From NCBI GenBank assembly GCA_016879935.1, contig JAACJQ010000125.1, positions 1 to 45,072 of the forward strand: a stretch of DNA of 45,072 nucleotides, in the 5' to 3' direction. The DNA comes from Archangiaceae bacterium. Its GTDB lineage: Bacteria > Myxococcota > Myxococcia > Myxococcales > Myxococcaceae. Positions within the stretch are counted from its first letter, which is position 1; every line of letters starts with the position of its first letter. Positions 27,601 to 35,345 of this stretch are shown here, one piece after another. The notes beneath the pieces are model-generated. The model saw only the letters and a program-made list of their open reading frames with translations. It had not been told where the DNA came from and searched no databases. A program made the position numbers and the translations under genes.

Positions 27601-27745
27601 CGCGGTGATCGCGGCGCTCGATGCGCATACGGCGATGAGTACGCAGGCGCTGAACTCCGAGCGGGTGCGTGATGGCATCAAGGACGTGCTGCTGAACCAC
27701 GGGGAGCTGTGGGAGAGCCTTCGTGCGAAGGCCGCGGGCGGGTAG
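24638..27745 (+). CDS. hsdR: Type I restriction endonuclease subunit R
   Basis: The R subunit (1035 residues) translocates DNA with ATP and cuts it. The N-terminal nuclease core shows Asp141 (LDLVLF) and Glu155-x-Lys157 (VATVELKTDF) with the trailing QYRYDR motif. The helicase motor has Walker A HSAGSGKT (305-312), motif II DEAH (419-422, followed by SSQ), motif III TATP, and later FQTGFDQPLLCGMYVDKRL and QTLSRLNRAYPGKD, which match the SF2 C-terminal lobe. The C-terminal helical region that binds HsdM/S follows. All motifs appear intact. It starts in an ATGA overlap with the small ORF, and its stop lies only 11 bp before gatC. Confidence 0.97.
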   Translation: MSLHKEISFEDEVCEYLKVHDWLYSVGDATDYDRARALFPTDVLGWVQATQPTVWETLTKNHGSKAAVTVLDRLRAELNLRGTLDVLRNGIDLLGLKEPLRLAQFKPSLAMNPDVIARYQANRLRVIRQVHYSLNNQNALDLVLFLNGVPVATVELKTDFTQSVADAIAQYRYDRVPHPKGQAAEPLLSFPNGALVHFAVSNSEVHMTTKLEGGATAFLPFNQGNEGGAGNPPNPNGHPTAFLWERVWARESWLEILGRYLIAKRDKKKQITNVLFPRFHQLDVTRKLQTAVLKDPPGTKYLVQHSAGSGKTNSIAWTAHFFAELHDAAIKKVFDSVIVVSDRNVIDDQLQEAIFDFERTTGVVATITGEAASKSGELAEALSGAKKIVVCTIQTFPFALKAVRELAATKGKRFAVIADEAHSSQAGTAASNLKLVLSAAELAEVEDGGEVSGEDILAAQMAARADDNGITFVAFTATPKNKTMELFGTRPDPSRKPAPDNVPTPFHVYSMRQAIEEKFILDVLKNYTSYSLAFKLAQEGKEVDEREVERSAAVKKIMNWVKLHPVNVSQKVQIVVEHYRDNVAGLLSGKAKAMVVVSSRREAVKWKLAIEKYIKERGYQIGTLVAFSGEVFDEESGPGPFTEHSPSMNPKLKGDIRKAFEGGEYQVLLVANKFQTGFDQPLLCGMYVDKRLAGIQAVQTLSRLNRAYPGKDTTFVLDFVNEPNEVLEAFKLYFTTAELATTTDPNLVFNLKAKLDAAGHYDEFEVDRVANVVIDPKSKQGDLIAAVTPVVDRLMKRFKLVAEARRAAKEKGDPAAVKEAQSELDAFTLLKSDMTAFVRLYTFLSQIFDYGSTGIEKRALFYKAVLPLLEFGREREEIDLSQVKLSHYSLRDRGIAPMVLGEGKPKLEPLTEAGSGSVQERQKAKLAVIIEKLNELFEGELSEGDQLVYVLDVVKGKLLESATLVEQASNNSKEQFGSSPDLTTEILNAVIAALDAHTAMSTQALNSERVRDGIKDVLLNHGELWESLRAKAAGG

Positions 27746-27756
27746 AACCCCGCTCC

Positions 27757-28077
27757 ATGAAGCTGACGGAACACCAGGTTCAACACGTCGCGCGGCTCGC
27801 TCGACTCGCACTGACGCCAGACGAACTCTCGAAGTACGGCGCGCAGCTCTCGGCCATTCTCGACGCGGTCGATGCTCTCTCTCAGGTCGACACGTCAGGA
27901 GTGCCGCCAACCTCGGGAGTCGACACCTCTGAACTCGAAGCGCGACTTCGTCTCGGGGGCTCCACACCGCATCTGCGCGAAGACGTAGTCGCCGGTGAAG
28001 TTGGAGCGAAGGCCGCGCTCGCCAACGCTCCGCAGGTCGAAGGTTCGTCGTTCGCGATTCCGAAGGTGATCGAATGA
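27757..28077 (+). CDS. gatC: Aspartyl/glutamyl-tRNA amidotransferase subunit C
   Basis: A 106-residue helical subunit that clamps GatA to GatB in the tRNA-dependent amidotransferase, which converts misacylated Asp-tRNA(Asn) and/or Glu-tRNA(Gln) into the correct amide forms. Typical features are [19 protein letters not shown] at the start, a helix ending [13 protein letters not shown], and the C-terminal [20 protein letters not shown]. The ATG at 27757 is chosen by family length. It overlaps gatA by 4 bases. The gap to the upstream restriction gene hsdR is only 11 bp, so the gat promoter must be inside hsdR or the genes are transcribed together. Confidence 0.95.
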   Translation: MKLTEHQVQHVARLARLALTPDELSKYGAQLSAILDAVDALSQVDTSGVPPTSGVDTSELEARLRLGGSTPHLREDVVAGEVGAKAALANAPQVEGSSFAIPKVIE

Positions 28078-29504
28078 TCGCCGCATTGGGAAAAGCGCTC
28101 GCCGAGAAGTCGACGACGTCGCTCGAGACGACGACCACGGCGCTCACCGCTGCGAAGCGCGACACGTTCAACGCGTTCCTCGCCATCGACGAAGCAGGAG
28201 CGCTCGCTGCCGCGAAAGCCTCAGACGAACGGCGCGCGCGTGGCGCAACCCTCGGACCACTCGACGGCGTTCCCGTCGCGTTGAAGGACAACATTCTCAC
28301 CGAGGGCGTCGTCACCACTGCGGGCTCGAAGATGCTCGCGAACTTCACGCCGCCGTACGACGCGACCGTCACTGCGCGCCTCAAGGCCGCCGGAGCCGTG
28401 ATTCTGGGCAAGACCAACCTCGACGAGTTCGGCATGGGCTCCTCGACGGTGAACAGCGCGTTCAAGCCGACGAAGAACCCGTTCGACGCCACGCGCACGC
28501 CGGGTGGGTCGTCTGGAGGTTCAGCCGCTGCGGTCGCCGCAGGAATCGTCGCTGGAGCGCTCGGCACCGACACGGGCGGCTCGATTCGTCAGCCAGCTGC
28601 GTTCACGGGCCTCGTCGGGTTGAAGCCCACCTACGGGCGCGTCTCTCGCGCCGGTGTCATCGCGTACGCGAGCTCGCTCGATCAGGTCGGGCCGATGACG
28701 CGCACGGTGGAAGACGCGGCGCTGATGCTGGAGGCGATCGAGGGCTTCGACGCGGCCGACTCCACCTCTTCCGACGCGAAGAAGACCAGCTGGCGAGAGT
28801 CGCTGCGCAGCGGCGTGAAGGACCTGCGCATCGGTCTTCCGCGCGAGTACTTCGTCGACGGTATGGACCCCGAGATCGAACGTTCGGTGCGCGCTGCGGC
28901 GAAGCAGCTCGAGTCGCTCGGCGCCTCCATCGTCGACCTCTCGCTCCCGCACACGAAGTTCGCGCTCGCCACGTATTACGTGATCGCTCCCTGCGAGGCG
29001 TCGTCGAACCTCGGTCGCTACGACGGGGTCCGCTACGGCCACCGCGCGGCCGACGTGAAACAGCTCAAAGAACTCTACGAGCGCAGCCGCAGTGAAGGCT
29101 TCGGCTCCGAGGTGAAGCGCCGAATCATGCTCGGCACCTTCGCGCTCTCGTCGGGCTACTACGACGCGTACTACCGGAAGGCGCAGCAGGTTCGCACGCT
29201 CATCACGCGCGACTTCGAGCAGGCGTTTCAGAACGTCGACGTCGTGCTCTCGGCGACCTCGCCCGTGCTGCCGTGGAAGCTCGACGAGAAGCTCGATGAC
29301 CCGCTCGCGATGTACCTGATGGACGTGCTCACGCTCCCCTGCAACCTCGCCGGCCTGCCCGGGCTCTCGATGCCCTGTGGCGTTTCCTCGTCCGGTCTTC
29401 CCATCGGCGTGCAGTTGCTCGGCAAGCGGTTCGACGAAGCGACGCTCCTCTGCACCGCGCAGTCGCTCGAGTCGGCGCTGAACCTGAAGCAGGAGGTCCG
29501 CTGA
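28074..29504 (+). CDS. gatA: Aspartyl/glutamyl-tRNA amidotransferase subunit A
   Basis: The glutaminase subunit (476 residues) of the amidation complex releases ammonia from glutamine through a Ser-cisSer-Lys triad. All three are in place: Lys71 (PVALKDNI), cis-Ser146 ([10 protein letters not shown]) and the nucleophile Ser170 ([14 protein letters not shown]). The stretch [14 protein letters not shown] and the C-terminal [16 protein letters not shown] are also characteristic. The length is normal. It is linked to gatC by an ATGA overlap and to gatB by TGATG. Confidence 0.97.
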   Translation: MIAALGKALAEKSTTSLETTTTALTAAKRDTFNAFLAIDEAGALAAAKASDERRARGATLGPLDGVPVALKDNILTEGVVTTAGSKMLANFTPPYDATVTARLKAAGAVILGKTNLDEFGMGSSTVNSAFKPTKNPFDATRTPGGSSGGSAAAVAAGIVAGALGTDTGGSIRQPAAFTGLVGLKPTYGRVSRAGVIAYASSLDQVGPMTRTVEDAALMLEAIEGFDAADSTSSDAKKTSWRESLRSGVKDLRIGLPREYFVDGMDPEIERSVRAAAKQLESLGASIVDLSLPHTKFALATYYVIAPCEASSNLGRYDGVRYGHRAADVKQLKELYERSRSEGFGSEVKRRIMLGTFALSSGYYDAYYRKAQQVRTLITRDFEQAFQNVDVVLSATSPVLPWKLDEKLDDPLAMYLMDVLTLPCNLAGLPGLSMPCGVSSSGLPIGVQLLGKRFDEATLLCTAQSLESALNLKQEVR

Positions 29505-30937
29505 TGCCTCGCTCCGACTTTCAGGTCGTCATCGGGCTTGAGGTGCACGCGCAGCTGCTCACGACGAGTAAGCTCTTCTCGGGCGCATCGACGTCGTTCG
29601 GCGGCGCTCCCAACGCGCATACGTCGATCGTGTGTCTCGGCCTGCCAGGCGTGCTGCCCGTGCTCAACCAACAGGCCGTCGAGCTCGCGATTCGCGCTGG
29701 CCTCGCCCTCGAGTGCACCGTCGCCGAGCGCAGCGAGTGGTCACGAAAGCACTACTTCTATCCCGACCTCCCCAAGGGCTATCAGATCACCCAGTACGAG
29801 TTCCCCGTCTGCCTCGGAGGCCGCGTCACCTTCGACGGCGCCGACGGTGAAAAGTCAGTGCGCCTCACGCGCATTCACATGGAAGAGGACGCCGGCAAGC
29901 TCGTGCACGAAGGCTCGGTCTCGCTCGTCGACCTGAACCGCGCCGGCACGCCGCTGCTCGAGATCGTCAGTGAACCCGACCTGCGCAGCGCCGACGACGC
30001 CGTCGAGTACCTGAAGTCGCTGCGCGACATCCTCGTGTGGATCGGTGTCAACGACGGCAACCTCGAAGAGGGCTCGTTCCGCTGCGACGCCAACGTGTCG
30101 GTGATGCGCCACGGCTCCAACACGTTCGGCACGCGCTGCGAGCTGAAGAACCTGAACTCGTTTCGCTTCATCAAGCAGGCGATCGAGATCGAAGCGACGC
30201 GCCAGGTCGAGATCATCGAGAGCGGCGGAAAGGTCGATCAAGAGACGCGCCTCTTCGACCCGCAACGCGCAGAGACCCGCAGCATGCGCTCGAAGGAAGA
30301 CGCGCACGACTATCGGTACTTCCCTGATCCTGATCTGCCGCCGCTGCTCCTCTCGAAGGATCGCATCGAGGGTGAACGCGCGAAGCAACCCGAGCTGCCG
30401 CGTGCGCGTCGCCGTCGCTACGTCGAGGCGTTGGGCCTGCCGGCCTACGACGCAGGCGTGCTCACGGCCGATCGCGCGATGAGCGAGTTCTTCGAGCGCT
30501 GCCTCGCCGAGGTCGGTGACGCGAAGCAGGTCTCGAACTGGTTCATGGGCGAACTCTCACGCCTGCTCAACGAGTCGAAGTCGACGATCTCGCAGGTGAA
30601 GTTCACGCCCGCGCAGTTCGGAGCGGTGCTGAAGGCCGTGAAAGACAGCGTCGTCTCGGGCCCGGGCGCCAAGGAGCTCTTCGCCGATCTCTTCGCGACG
30701 GGCAAAGAGCCCAGCGTCATCATTCAGGAGAAGGGCCTCGCTCAGGTCAACGACGACGGCCCGTTGCTCGAGGCGATCGCGGCGGCCATGGCGGAGTCTC
30801 CGAAGAACGTCGAGAGCTACCGCGGGGGCAACACGAAGATCGTCGGCTACTTCGTCGGCCAGGTGATGAAGAAGGTCGGCGGCAAGGGCAACCCCAAGCG
30901 CATCAACGAGCTGTTGGTCGAGAAGCTGAAGGGATGA
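29504..30937 (+). CDS. gatB: Aspartyl/glutamyl-tRNA amidotransferase subunit B
   Basis: The tRNA-binding kinase/transamidase subunit (477 residues), which activates the misacylated residue with ATP and adds ammonia from GatA. Characteristic segments are FQVVIGLEVHAQLLT at the N-terminus, KHYFYPDLPKGYQITQYE, RIHMEEDAGKLVHE, the ladder DLNRAGTPLLEIVSEPD and SFRCDANVSV. The C-terminal YqeY-like tail ends with VMKKVGGKGNPKRINELL. A strong GGAGG site lies 8 bp before the ATG. It overlaps by 4 bases the following TIGR02996 gene, so the operon continues beyond gat. Confidence 0.97.
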   Translation: MPRSDFQVVIGLEVHAQLLTTSKLFSGASTSFGGAPNAHTSIVCLGLPGVLPVLNQQAVELAIRAGLALECTVAERSEWSRKHYFYPDLPKGYQITQYEFPVCLGGRVTFDGADGEKSVRLTRIHMEEDAGKLVHEGSVSLVDLNRAGTPLLEIVSEPDLRSADDAVEYLKSLRDILVWIGVNDGNLEEGSFRCDANVSVMRHGSNTFGTRCELKNLNSFRFIKQAIEIEATRQVEIIESGGKVDQETRLFDPQRAETRSMRSKEDAHDYRYFPDPDLPPLLLSKDRIEGERAKQPELPRARRRRYVEALGLPAYDAGVLTADRAMSEFFERCLAEVGDAKQVSNWFMGELSRLLNESKSTISQVKFTPAQFGAVLKAVKDSVVSGPGAKELFADLFATGKEPSVIIQEKGLAQVNDDGPLLEAIAAAMAESPKNVESYRGGNTKIVGYFVGQVMKKVGGKGNPKRINELLVEKLKG

Positions 30938-32505
30938 GTCGCGTCGAGGCGCTCGAGCGTGCGGTCGCGGCGAGCGGAGCCTCCGACTGGCTCAGCGCGT
31001 ACGAGGCCCTCGAAGACGCATGGGCCGTCGACAAACACCCCGACCTGGTCGAGGTCGGCTGGGCGATCACGAATCAGCGCCTCGGCCTCGAGCCGATCGC
31101 AGAGCGCCGCCAGCGCGACACCGAGGTCGCCTGGCTCGCGGGGAAATCGAACGACGCGCTCCGATTGCGGTTGATCGCCACGCCCTGGCCACGGCTCACG
31201 GGTGATGCTCGTGGTCGGGTGGAGGCGATCGTCGCGGGCCCTCCCGCGCTGGGGTGGACTGCGTACCTCGCCGCGCTCGCTCGCACCGATCCGTACCGGA
31301 GCCAGCAAAGCCAACACCTGCTGCGCATCATTCTTCGGTGGCTCGTGAAGAACGACGACGCCATGGCGGGCCGGTTGATCGCCGATCTGCGCGCGGCCGA
31401 TTCGGGGCCCGTGCGCATCGATCTCGGCGCCGTCGAACGTCGGCCGCTCCCTCGCGCCGAACCGCTCACCGAACGTGAGACCGCGCTGCTCGATCTCGTG
31501 AGGCGGGCGCTCACGAGCAAACGTGCAGACCTCACGGCGCTGTTTCGCGACGTGTATGCGAACCCGTTCGATGACGGTCGACGCGCGGTGCTGGCTGACG
31601 CGTTGACGGAGACGGGTGACGTTCGTGGCGAGTTCATCTCGCTGCAGCTCGCGCCCTCGAAGAAGCACGAGCGTCGCGTGAAGGAGCTGCTGCGGACCCA
31701 CGGCACTGCCTGGGTCGGGCCGCTCGCGCCCTTCATCGACGTTCCGCGGGGCGCCGAAGGGGTCTTCACCAGAGGCTTTCCGTCTTCAGTTCGCTTGCAG
31801 CTCGATCAGACGCCGGAGATCTTCGGCAGAACGGACGCGTGGGGCACGGTCGAGACGCTGCGCGTCGGGCACGACTTTCAGTTCGAGTTCCACCCACACC
31901 TGCGTTCGCTCAAGGCGCTGCTCAACGTGCACGACGCGGGCACCACGCGAATTCCGCCGCTCGAACGCCTCGTCACGTTCGCCGACACGCCGCTGTCGCG
32001 ACTGCCGCTCGAGGCGGTGACCGAGCTCGGTCTCGTCGCGGAGTGGGACGAGCGCGAGCTGGTGCTCAAGACGGTCGACTTCTTCTCGAAGCACGCGCCG
32101 TGGTTTTCGACGGTGAAGCGGCTCTGCGTGCCCGGCACCTCGCGTGATCTCGACTTCGCGCGCGAGGTCTCGAGCCGCGTGCGCTCGGTCGACTCCGTCA
32201 CTTGCACCACCGAGCTGATCGGCCGAAATCTGCTCTTCCCCTCGGCCTGGGTCATCACGCTCGACCGTGAGCAGCGGCTCACGTTCACCTGGCAGGGTCG
32301 GAACTGGTCGGGAGAGCTGCCCGAGACGCTCGCAGGGTTTCTGACCTCGAAGCGCACCGCGGGGCTCCGTGAGGTTCGAATCGTCGAGGGCCTGAAGCTG
32401 ACGGCGACCCAGCGCTCCCGTGTCGTCAAGACCATGCGTGAGGTCGCCTTCGACTGGCCCGATTCGGTCTCGCTCACCCTCTTCGGAGAGGACGGTCGTT
32501 CATGA
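30934..32505 (+). CDS. TIGR02996-domain protein of unknown function
   Basis: A 523-residue soluble protein beginning in the gatB stop (ATGA) and ending in an ATGA overlap with the next gene. A TIGR02996-type motif lies at about 200-245 (FRDVYANPFDDGRRAVLADA, then GDVRGEFISLQLA); this short domain is common in Myxococcota and Planctomycetes, usually one copy per protein before variable repeat regions. The N-terminal 190 residues are helical and Arg/Ala-rich, resembling HEAT-like repeats (VEVGWAITNQRLGLEP, MAGRLIADLRAAD). The C-terminal half has LRR-like, variable segments (HPHLRSLKALLNVHDAG). No catalytic motif is visible. Its coupling to the RNA-polymerase-like gene suggests shared function; what it does is unknown. 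Confidence 0.75.
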   Translation: MSRVEALERAVAASGASDWLSAYEALEDAWAVDKHPDLVEVGWAITNQRLGLEPIAERRQRDTEVAWLAGKSNDALRLRLIATPWPRLTGDARGRVEAIVAGPPALGWTAYLAALARTDPYRSQQSQHLLRIILRWLVKNDDAMAGRLIADLRAADSGPVRIDLGAVERRPLPRAEPLTERETALLDLVRRALTSKRADLTALFRDVYANPFDDGRRAVLADALTETGDVRGEFISLQLAPSKKHERRVKELLRTHGTAWVGPLAPFIDVPRGAEGVFTRGFPSSVRLQLDQTPEIFGRTDAWGTVETLRVGHDFQFEFHPHLRSLKALLNVHDAGTTRIPPLERLVTFADTPLSRLPLEAVTELGLVAEWDERELVLKTVDFFSKHAPWFSTVKRLCVPGTSRDLDFAREVSSRVRSVDSVTCTTELIGRNLLFPSAWVITLDREQRLTFTWQGRNWSGELPETLAGFLTSKRTAGLREVRIVEGLKLTATQRSRVVKTMREVAFDWPDSVSLTLFGEDGRS

Positions 32506-34715
32506 CGCGCAAGCTGAGGTTCGAGCAGTTCTCCGAGGGCCGCGGCGTCGTGCTCTCGGTCGAGGCGGCGCGGTCGCTCCACTACTCGCCCGAGTCGGTG
32601 CTCGAGCGAGAGTTCTTCGCCGGAGACCGTCTGACGCGCGATCTGCCCGGCGTGTCAGACGACGACCGCGCGCACCTCGATGCCGATGGCCTCGTGCGCA
32701 TCGGCACCGAAGTTCGACCCGGAATGCTCCTCGTTGGGCGCGTCATGCCCTCTCGACGCAAGGCTGCGGCTCCGGAGCCTGACGAGGACGAAGCGGAAGA
32801 GGCCGAGCCTCCCGAAGACGAGACCCCACCGCAGGAACTCGAGCGCTCGTTGCGCTGCTCCCCCGGCCTGTTCGGAACCGTCGTCGCCGTCGATCGCACG
32901 AAAGGGAAGGGCAAGGCGCCTGACGTCGTTCGGGTCACCGTTCGGCGCGAGCGGCCGCTCTCGGCCGGCGATCTCCTCTCGATCGATGGCCACGAGCCGC
33001 GGTTGTTCCTCGGCACGGTCGACCTCGAGCCCGGCGTCGATGGCCGGTGGCCCGGGCCTGCTGGCGAATGGACCGTGAAGCGCGTCGCCCCCGAGGCCGC
33101 CGATTTGATTCATGCGCGCTCCATCGGGCCGTACTCGCTCGTCACGCACCAGCCGCTCGGCGGCCGTGAGCAGTTCGGTGGGCAGGTGCTTCACGAGGCG
33201 CAGGCGCTCGCGTTGCTCAGCCGAGGCGCGATCTCGACGGTGCACGACTGTTTCACGCTCAAGTCCGACGACGCTACGGGGCGGGTGGCGCTGTACGAGT
33301 CGCTGGCGACGGGCGAGCCGGTGAAGAAGCGCGGGCTCCCGCATTCGGTCGCAGCCGTCGAGCAGTTGCTCCGGGCCGTCGGGTTCGACGTCTCGCTCTC
33401 AGCTGATCCGGTCGATCTGCGGTTGATGACCGACGAGCGCGTCGTCGAGCTGGGACCGCACCCCGTGAAGAAGCCCGAGACGCTCAACTACCGAACGTTG
33501 AAGCCCGAGAAGGGCGGTCTGTTCTGCGAGGAGATCTTCGGGCCGCTCGACGACGCTCCGACTCGCCTGCGAACGCTCGGGCACATCGCGCTCGCCGTGC
33601 CGCTCGTGCACCCGTGGGCGAAGGCGCCCATCGCGCAACTGCTCGGGGTCGACGTCGAGCGCATCGAGCAGGTGATGCACTGCGAGAGCACGCTCGACGG
33701 GCGCGAGCCCGAAGACGCTGACGACATTGGTGGCGCCGCCATCGCGCGTGCCCTCGCGCAGGTCGATCTCGACGCCGCACCGCCCGAGCTCGCTGCTGCG
33801 CTTCGGCGCTCGCGCACCAGCCCCGCTGCGTTCTGTCTGACGAAGTGGCCCGTGCTGTCGCCCGAGCTGCGGCCGCTGGTGCCGCTCGAGGGCGGCCGGT
33901 TCGCGACGAGCGATCTGAACGACCTCTACCGGCGGTTGATCAACCGCAACAACCGCACCGCGCGGCTCATCGAGCTGAACGCTCCGGCGATCATCATTCG
34001 CAACGAAGTGCGAATGTTGCAGCAGGCGTTGGGCTCGCTGCTCGACAACCGGCGCGAGGAGGACTCCATTCGTGGCCCGAACCAGCGGCCGCTCGTCTCC
34101 CTCGTCGAGTTCTTCATCGCCCAGTTCGAGAAGACGACCACCAAGCGGGTCGATTACTCCGGCGTCGCGCGCGCAGTGTTCGACGCGAACCTCCACGGGC
34201 GGACGGCGACCATTCCCCGCTCGATGGTGCGCGAGCTGCTGCGGCCGAGGCTCTATCGGTGGCTCGAGGCGGCCGGGCACGTCACCACCCTCAAGGGCGC
34301 GAAGAACATGGTGAACGCCGAAGCCGCGCCGGCGAACGAAGCACTCGAGGCGATCGCTCCGACAGTGCCGATGCTGCTCATGCACGAGTCCGGGCCGGGG
34401 GCCGTCGGAGTCGACGTCGCGCTGGGCGAGGGTGAGGCGATCGTGGTCTCCCTCGAGGTCTTCGACGCGCTCGGGCTGCGTGAAGGTGACGTGGTGGTCG
34501 TGCACGTGCCAGTGACCGAGGCCTCGGAGCGCGAGGTGCGTTCGCTCGGCCTCGATCAGCTCGCCGCTCCCTCGATGCCGTCGTCAGGCTGGCTCGGGAA
34601 GCTGCCCGGGCTCGATGATCCCGTGGCGTTCCTGCTCGAGACGGCGCTGGCCGGCGAGTCTGATCCACTCACCGATCGGCTGTCACGGCTGATGCTCGGG
34701 CGCATTGCGACCTGA
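32502..34715 (+). CDS. Miniature fused RNA polymerase beta/beta-prime-like protein, probably catalytically dead
   Basis: A 737-residue protein. Residues 62-80 (DGLVRIGTEVRPGMLLVGRV) match the beta-subunit DGIVRIGAEVKPGD segment; 120-165 follow the beta double-psi barrel, and 205-300 the beta C-terminus (RSIGPYSLVTHQPLGG, TLKSDDATGRVALYE, LLRAVGFDVSL). From 325 it reads as the beta-prime N-terminus: ETLNYRTLKPEKGGLFCEEI, without the Cys-rich zinc ribbon. Residues 450-515 match the beta-prime lid/clamp-helix region (LSPELRPLVPLEGGRFATSD, LNDLYRRLINRNNR, IIIRNEVRMLQQAL), the sigma region 2 docking site. At 658-670 the metal-binding ADFDGD is replaced by GLREGD, keeping one Asp and a Glu. The two beta active-site lysines are not conserved (RPLSAGDLLSIDGHE). 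Bridge helix and trigger loop are absent. Last gene of the gat operon. Confidence 0.8.
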   Translation: MTRKLRFEQFSEGRGVVLSVEAARSLHYSPESVLEREFFAGDRLTRDLPGVSDDDRAHLDADGLVRIGTEVRPGMLLVGRVMPSRRKAAAPEPDEDEAEEAEPPEDETPPQELERSLRCSPGLFGTVVAVDRTKGKGKAPDVVRVTVRRERPLSAGDLLSIDGHEPRLFLGTVDLEPGVDGRWPGPAGEWTVKRVAPEAADLIHARSIGPYSLVTHQPLGGREQFGGQVLHEAQALALLSRGAISTVHDCFTLKSDDATGRVALYESLATGEPVKKRGLPHSVAAVEQLLRAVGFDVSLSADPVDLRLMTDERVVELGPHPVKKPETLNYRTLKPEKGGLFCEEIFGPLDDAPTRLRTLGHIALAVPLVHPWAKAPIAQLLGVDVERIEQVMHCESTLDGREPEDADDIGGAAIARALAQVDLDAAPPELAAALRRSRTSPAAFCLTKWPVLSPELRPLVPLEGGRFATSDLNDLYRRLINRNNRTARLIELNAPAIIIRNEVRMLQQALGSLLDNRREEDSIRGPNQRPLVSLVEFFIAQFEKTTTKRVDYSGVARAVFDANLHGRTATIPRSMVRELLRPRLYRWLEAAGHVTTLKGAKNMVNAEAAPANEALEAIAPTVPMLLMHESGPGAVGVDVALGEGEAIVVSLEVFDALGLREGDVVVVHVPVTEASEREVRSLGLDQLAAPSMPSSGWLGKLPGLDDPVAFLLETALAGESDPLTDRLSRLMLGRIAT

Positions 34716-34729
34716 CTCGGAGCCGCCGA

Positions 34730-35254
34730 TCAGCCTGCCGTCTCGAGCGAGAACTTGTGAACCGTGAGCGCCTCGGGAACGCCGGCCTTCACGTCGCGCA
34801 GCGGCACGATGGCGCCCACGGTCGTGTAGAGCACCGCGCCGGTTCGCGTCTTCGTCGACTTGAGCGGGTACTCCTTCGTGCGCGGAATGAACCAGTCGCG
34901 CACTGCTTTGAGGTTCAGGCAGTGCACCTCTCGCGCATCGAGGAAGACGTAGATGAGCAGATCGGCCGTCGAGTAGAGGAAGCAGCCCGGCGAGTCCTTC
35001 TCGGCGTTGCTGATCAGCTCGAAAAAGTAGTTCCCACGCCGGCGCCCCTGACGGTCGCCCTTCACTTCGACGCCCAGCACCTGGCCGTCACCTTTGTCCC
35101 AGAGGAGATCGACGCCGCGATGCTGGAACCGCGGATCGACCTGCACGTCGTGAACGAGGCTGCCCGGCGCTTGCAGTTGCAGGAAGTCGGTGGCGAGGCG
35201 CACGGCGCGTTCGGCAGCGCCCATCACGCCGCGCATCGAGTACGCGCGCGACAT
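34730..35254 (-). CDS. PD-(D/E)XK nuclease-like protein
   Basis: A 174-residue protein with a good ribosome-binding site (GAGGAG before ATG 35254). It carries an arrangement expected of the PD-(D/E)XK fold: a helix with Glu15 (GAAERAVRLATDFLQ), Asp49 in RGVDLLW, and Glu63-Val-Lys65 in LGVEVKGD, then a helical stretch NYFFELISNAEKD and a strand ADLLIYVFLDAREV. Proteins of this type include Holliday-junction resolvases and restriction-like nucleases. The specific family is not recognised. It converges on the RNA-polymerase-like gene (14-bp gap); whether it is functionally tied to it is unknown. No signal peptide is seen. Confidence 0.65.
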   Translation of the reverse strand: MSRAYSMRGVMGAAERAVRLATDFLQLQAPGSLVHDVQVDPRFQHRGVDLLWDKGDGQVLGVEVKGDRQGRRRGNYFFELISNAEKDSPGCFLYSTADLLIYVFLDAREVHCLNLKAVRDWFIPRTKEYPLKSTKTRTGAVLYTTVGAIVPLRDVKAGVPEALTVHKFSLETAG

Positions 35255-35345
35255 CAGCTCTCCTCAGCTGGTGAAACGCGAAGCGGCTGGCCCGCGATGA
35301 CGCAGACCGGCCGCTTCGAGTGATTAGACGGCTGCAGCGGGGAGC

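Noticed and set aside
26543-28573. 676-codon minus-strand frame across hsdR, gatC and gatA
   Set aside because: It spans three real genes on the other strand and shows no motif.
32502-34715. True RNA polymerase subunit (rpoB or rpoC)
   Set aside because: Only parts of each subunit are present, the metal-binding Asp triad is broken and bridge helix and trigger loop are missing, so it cannot be the housekeeping enzyme.
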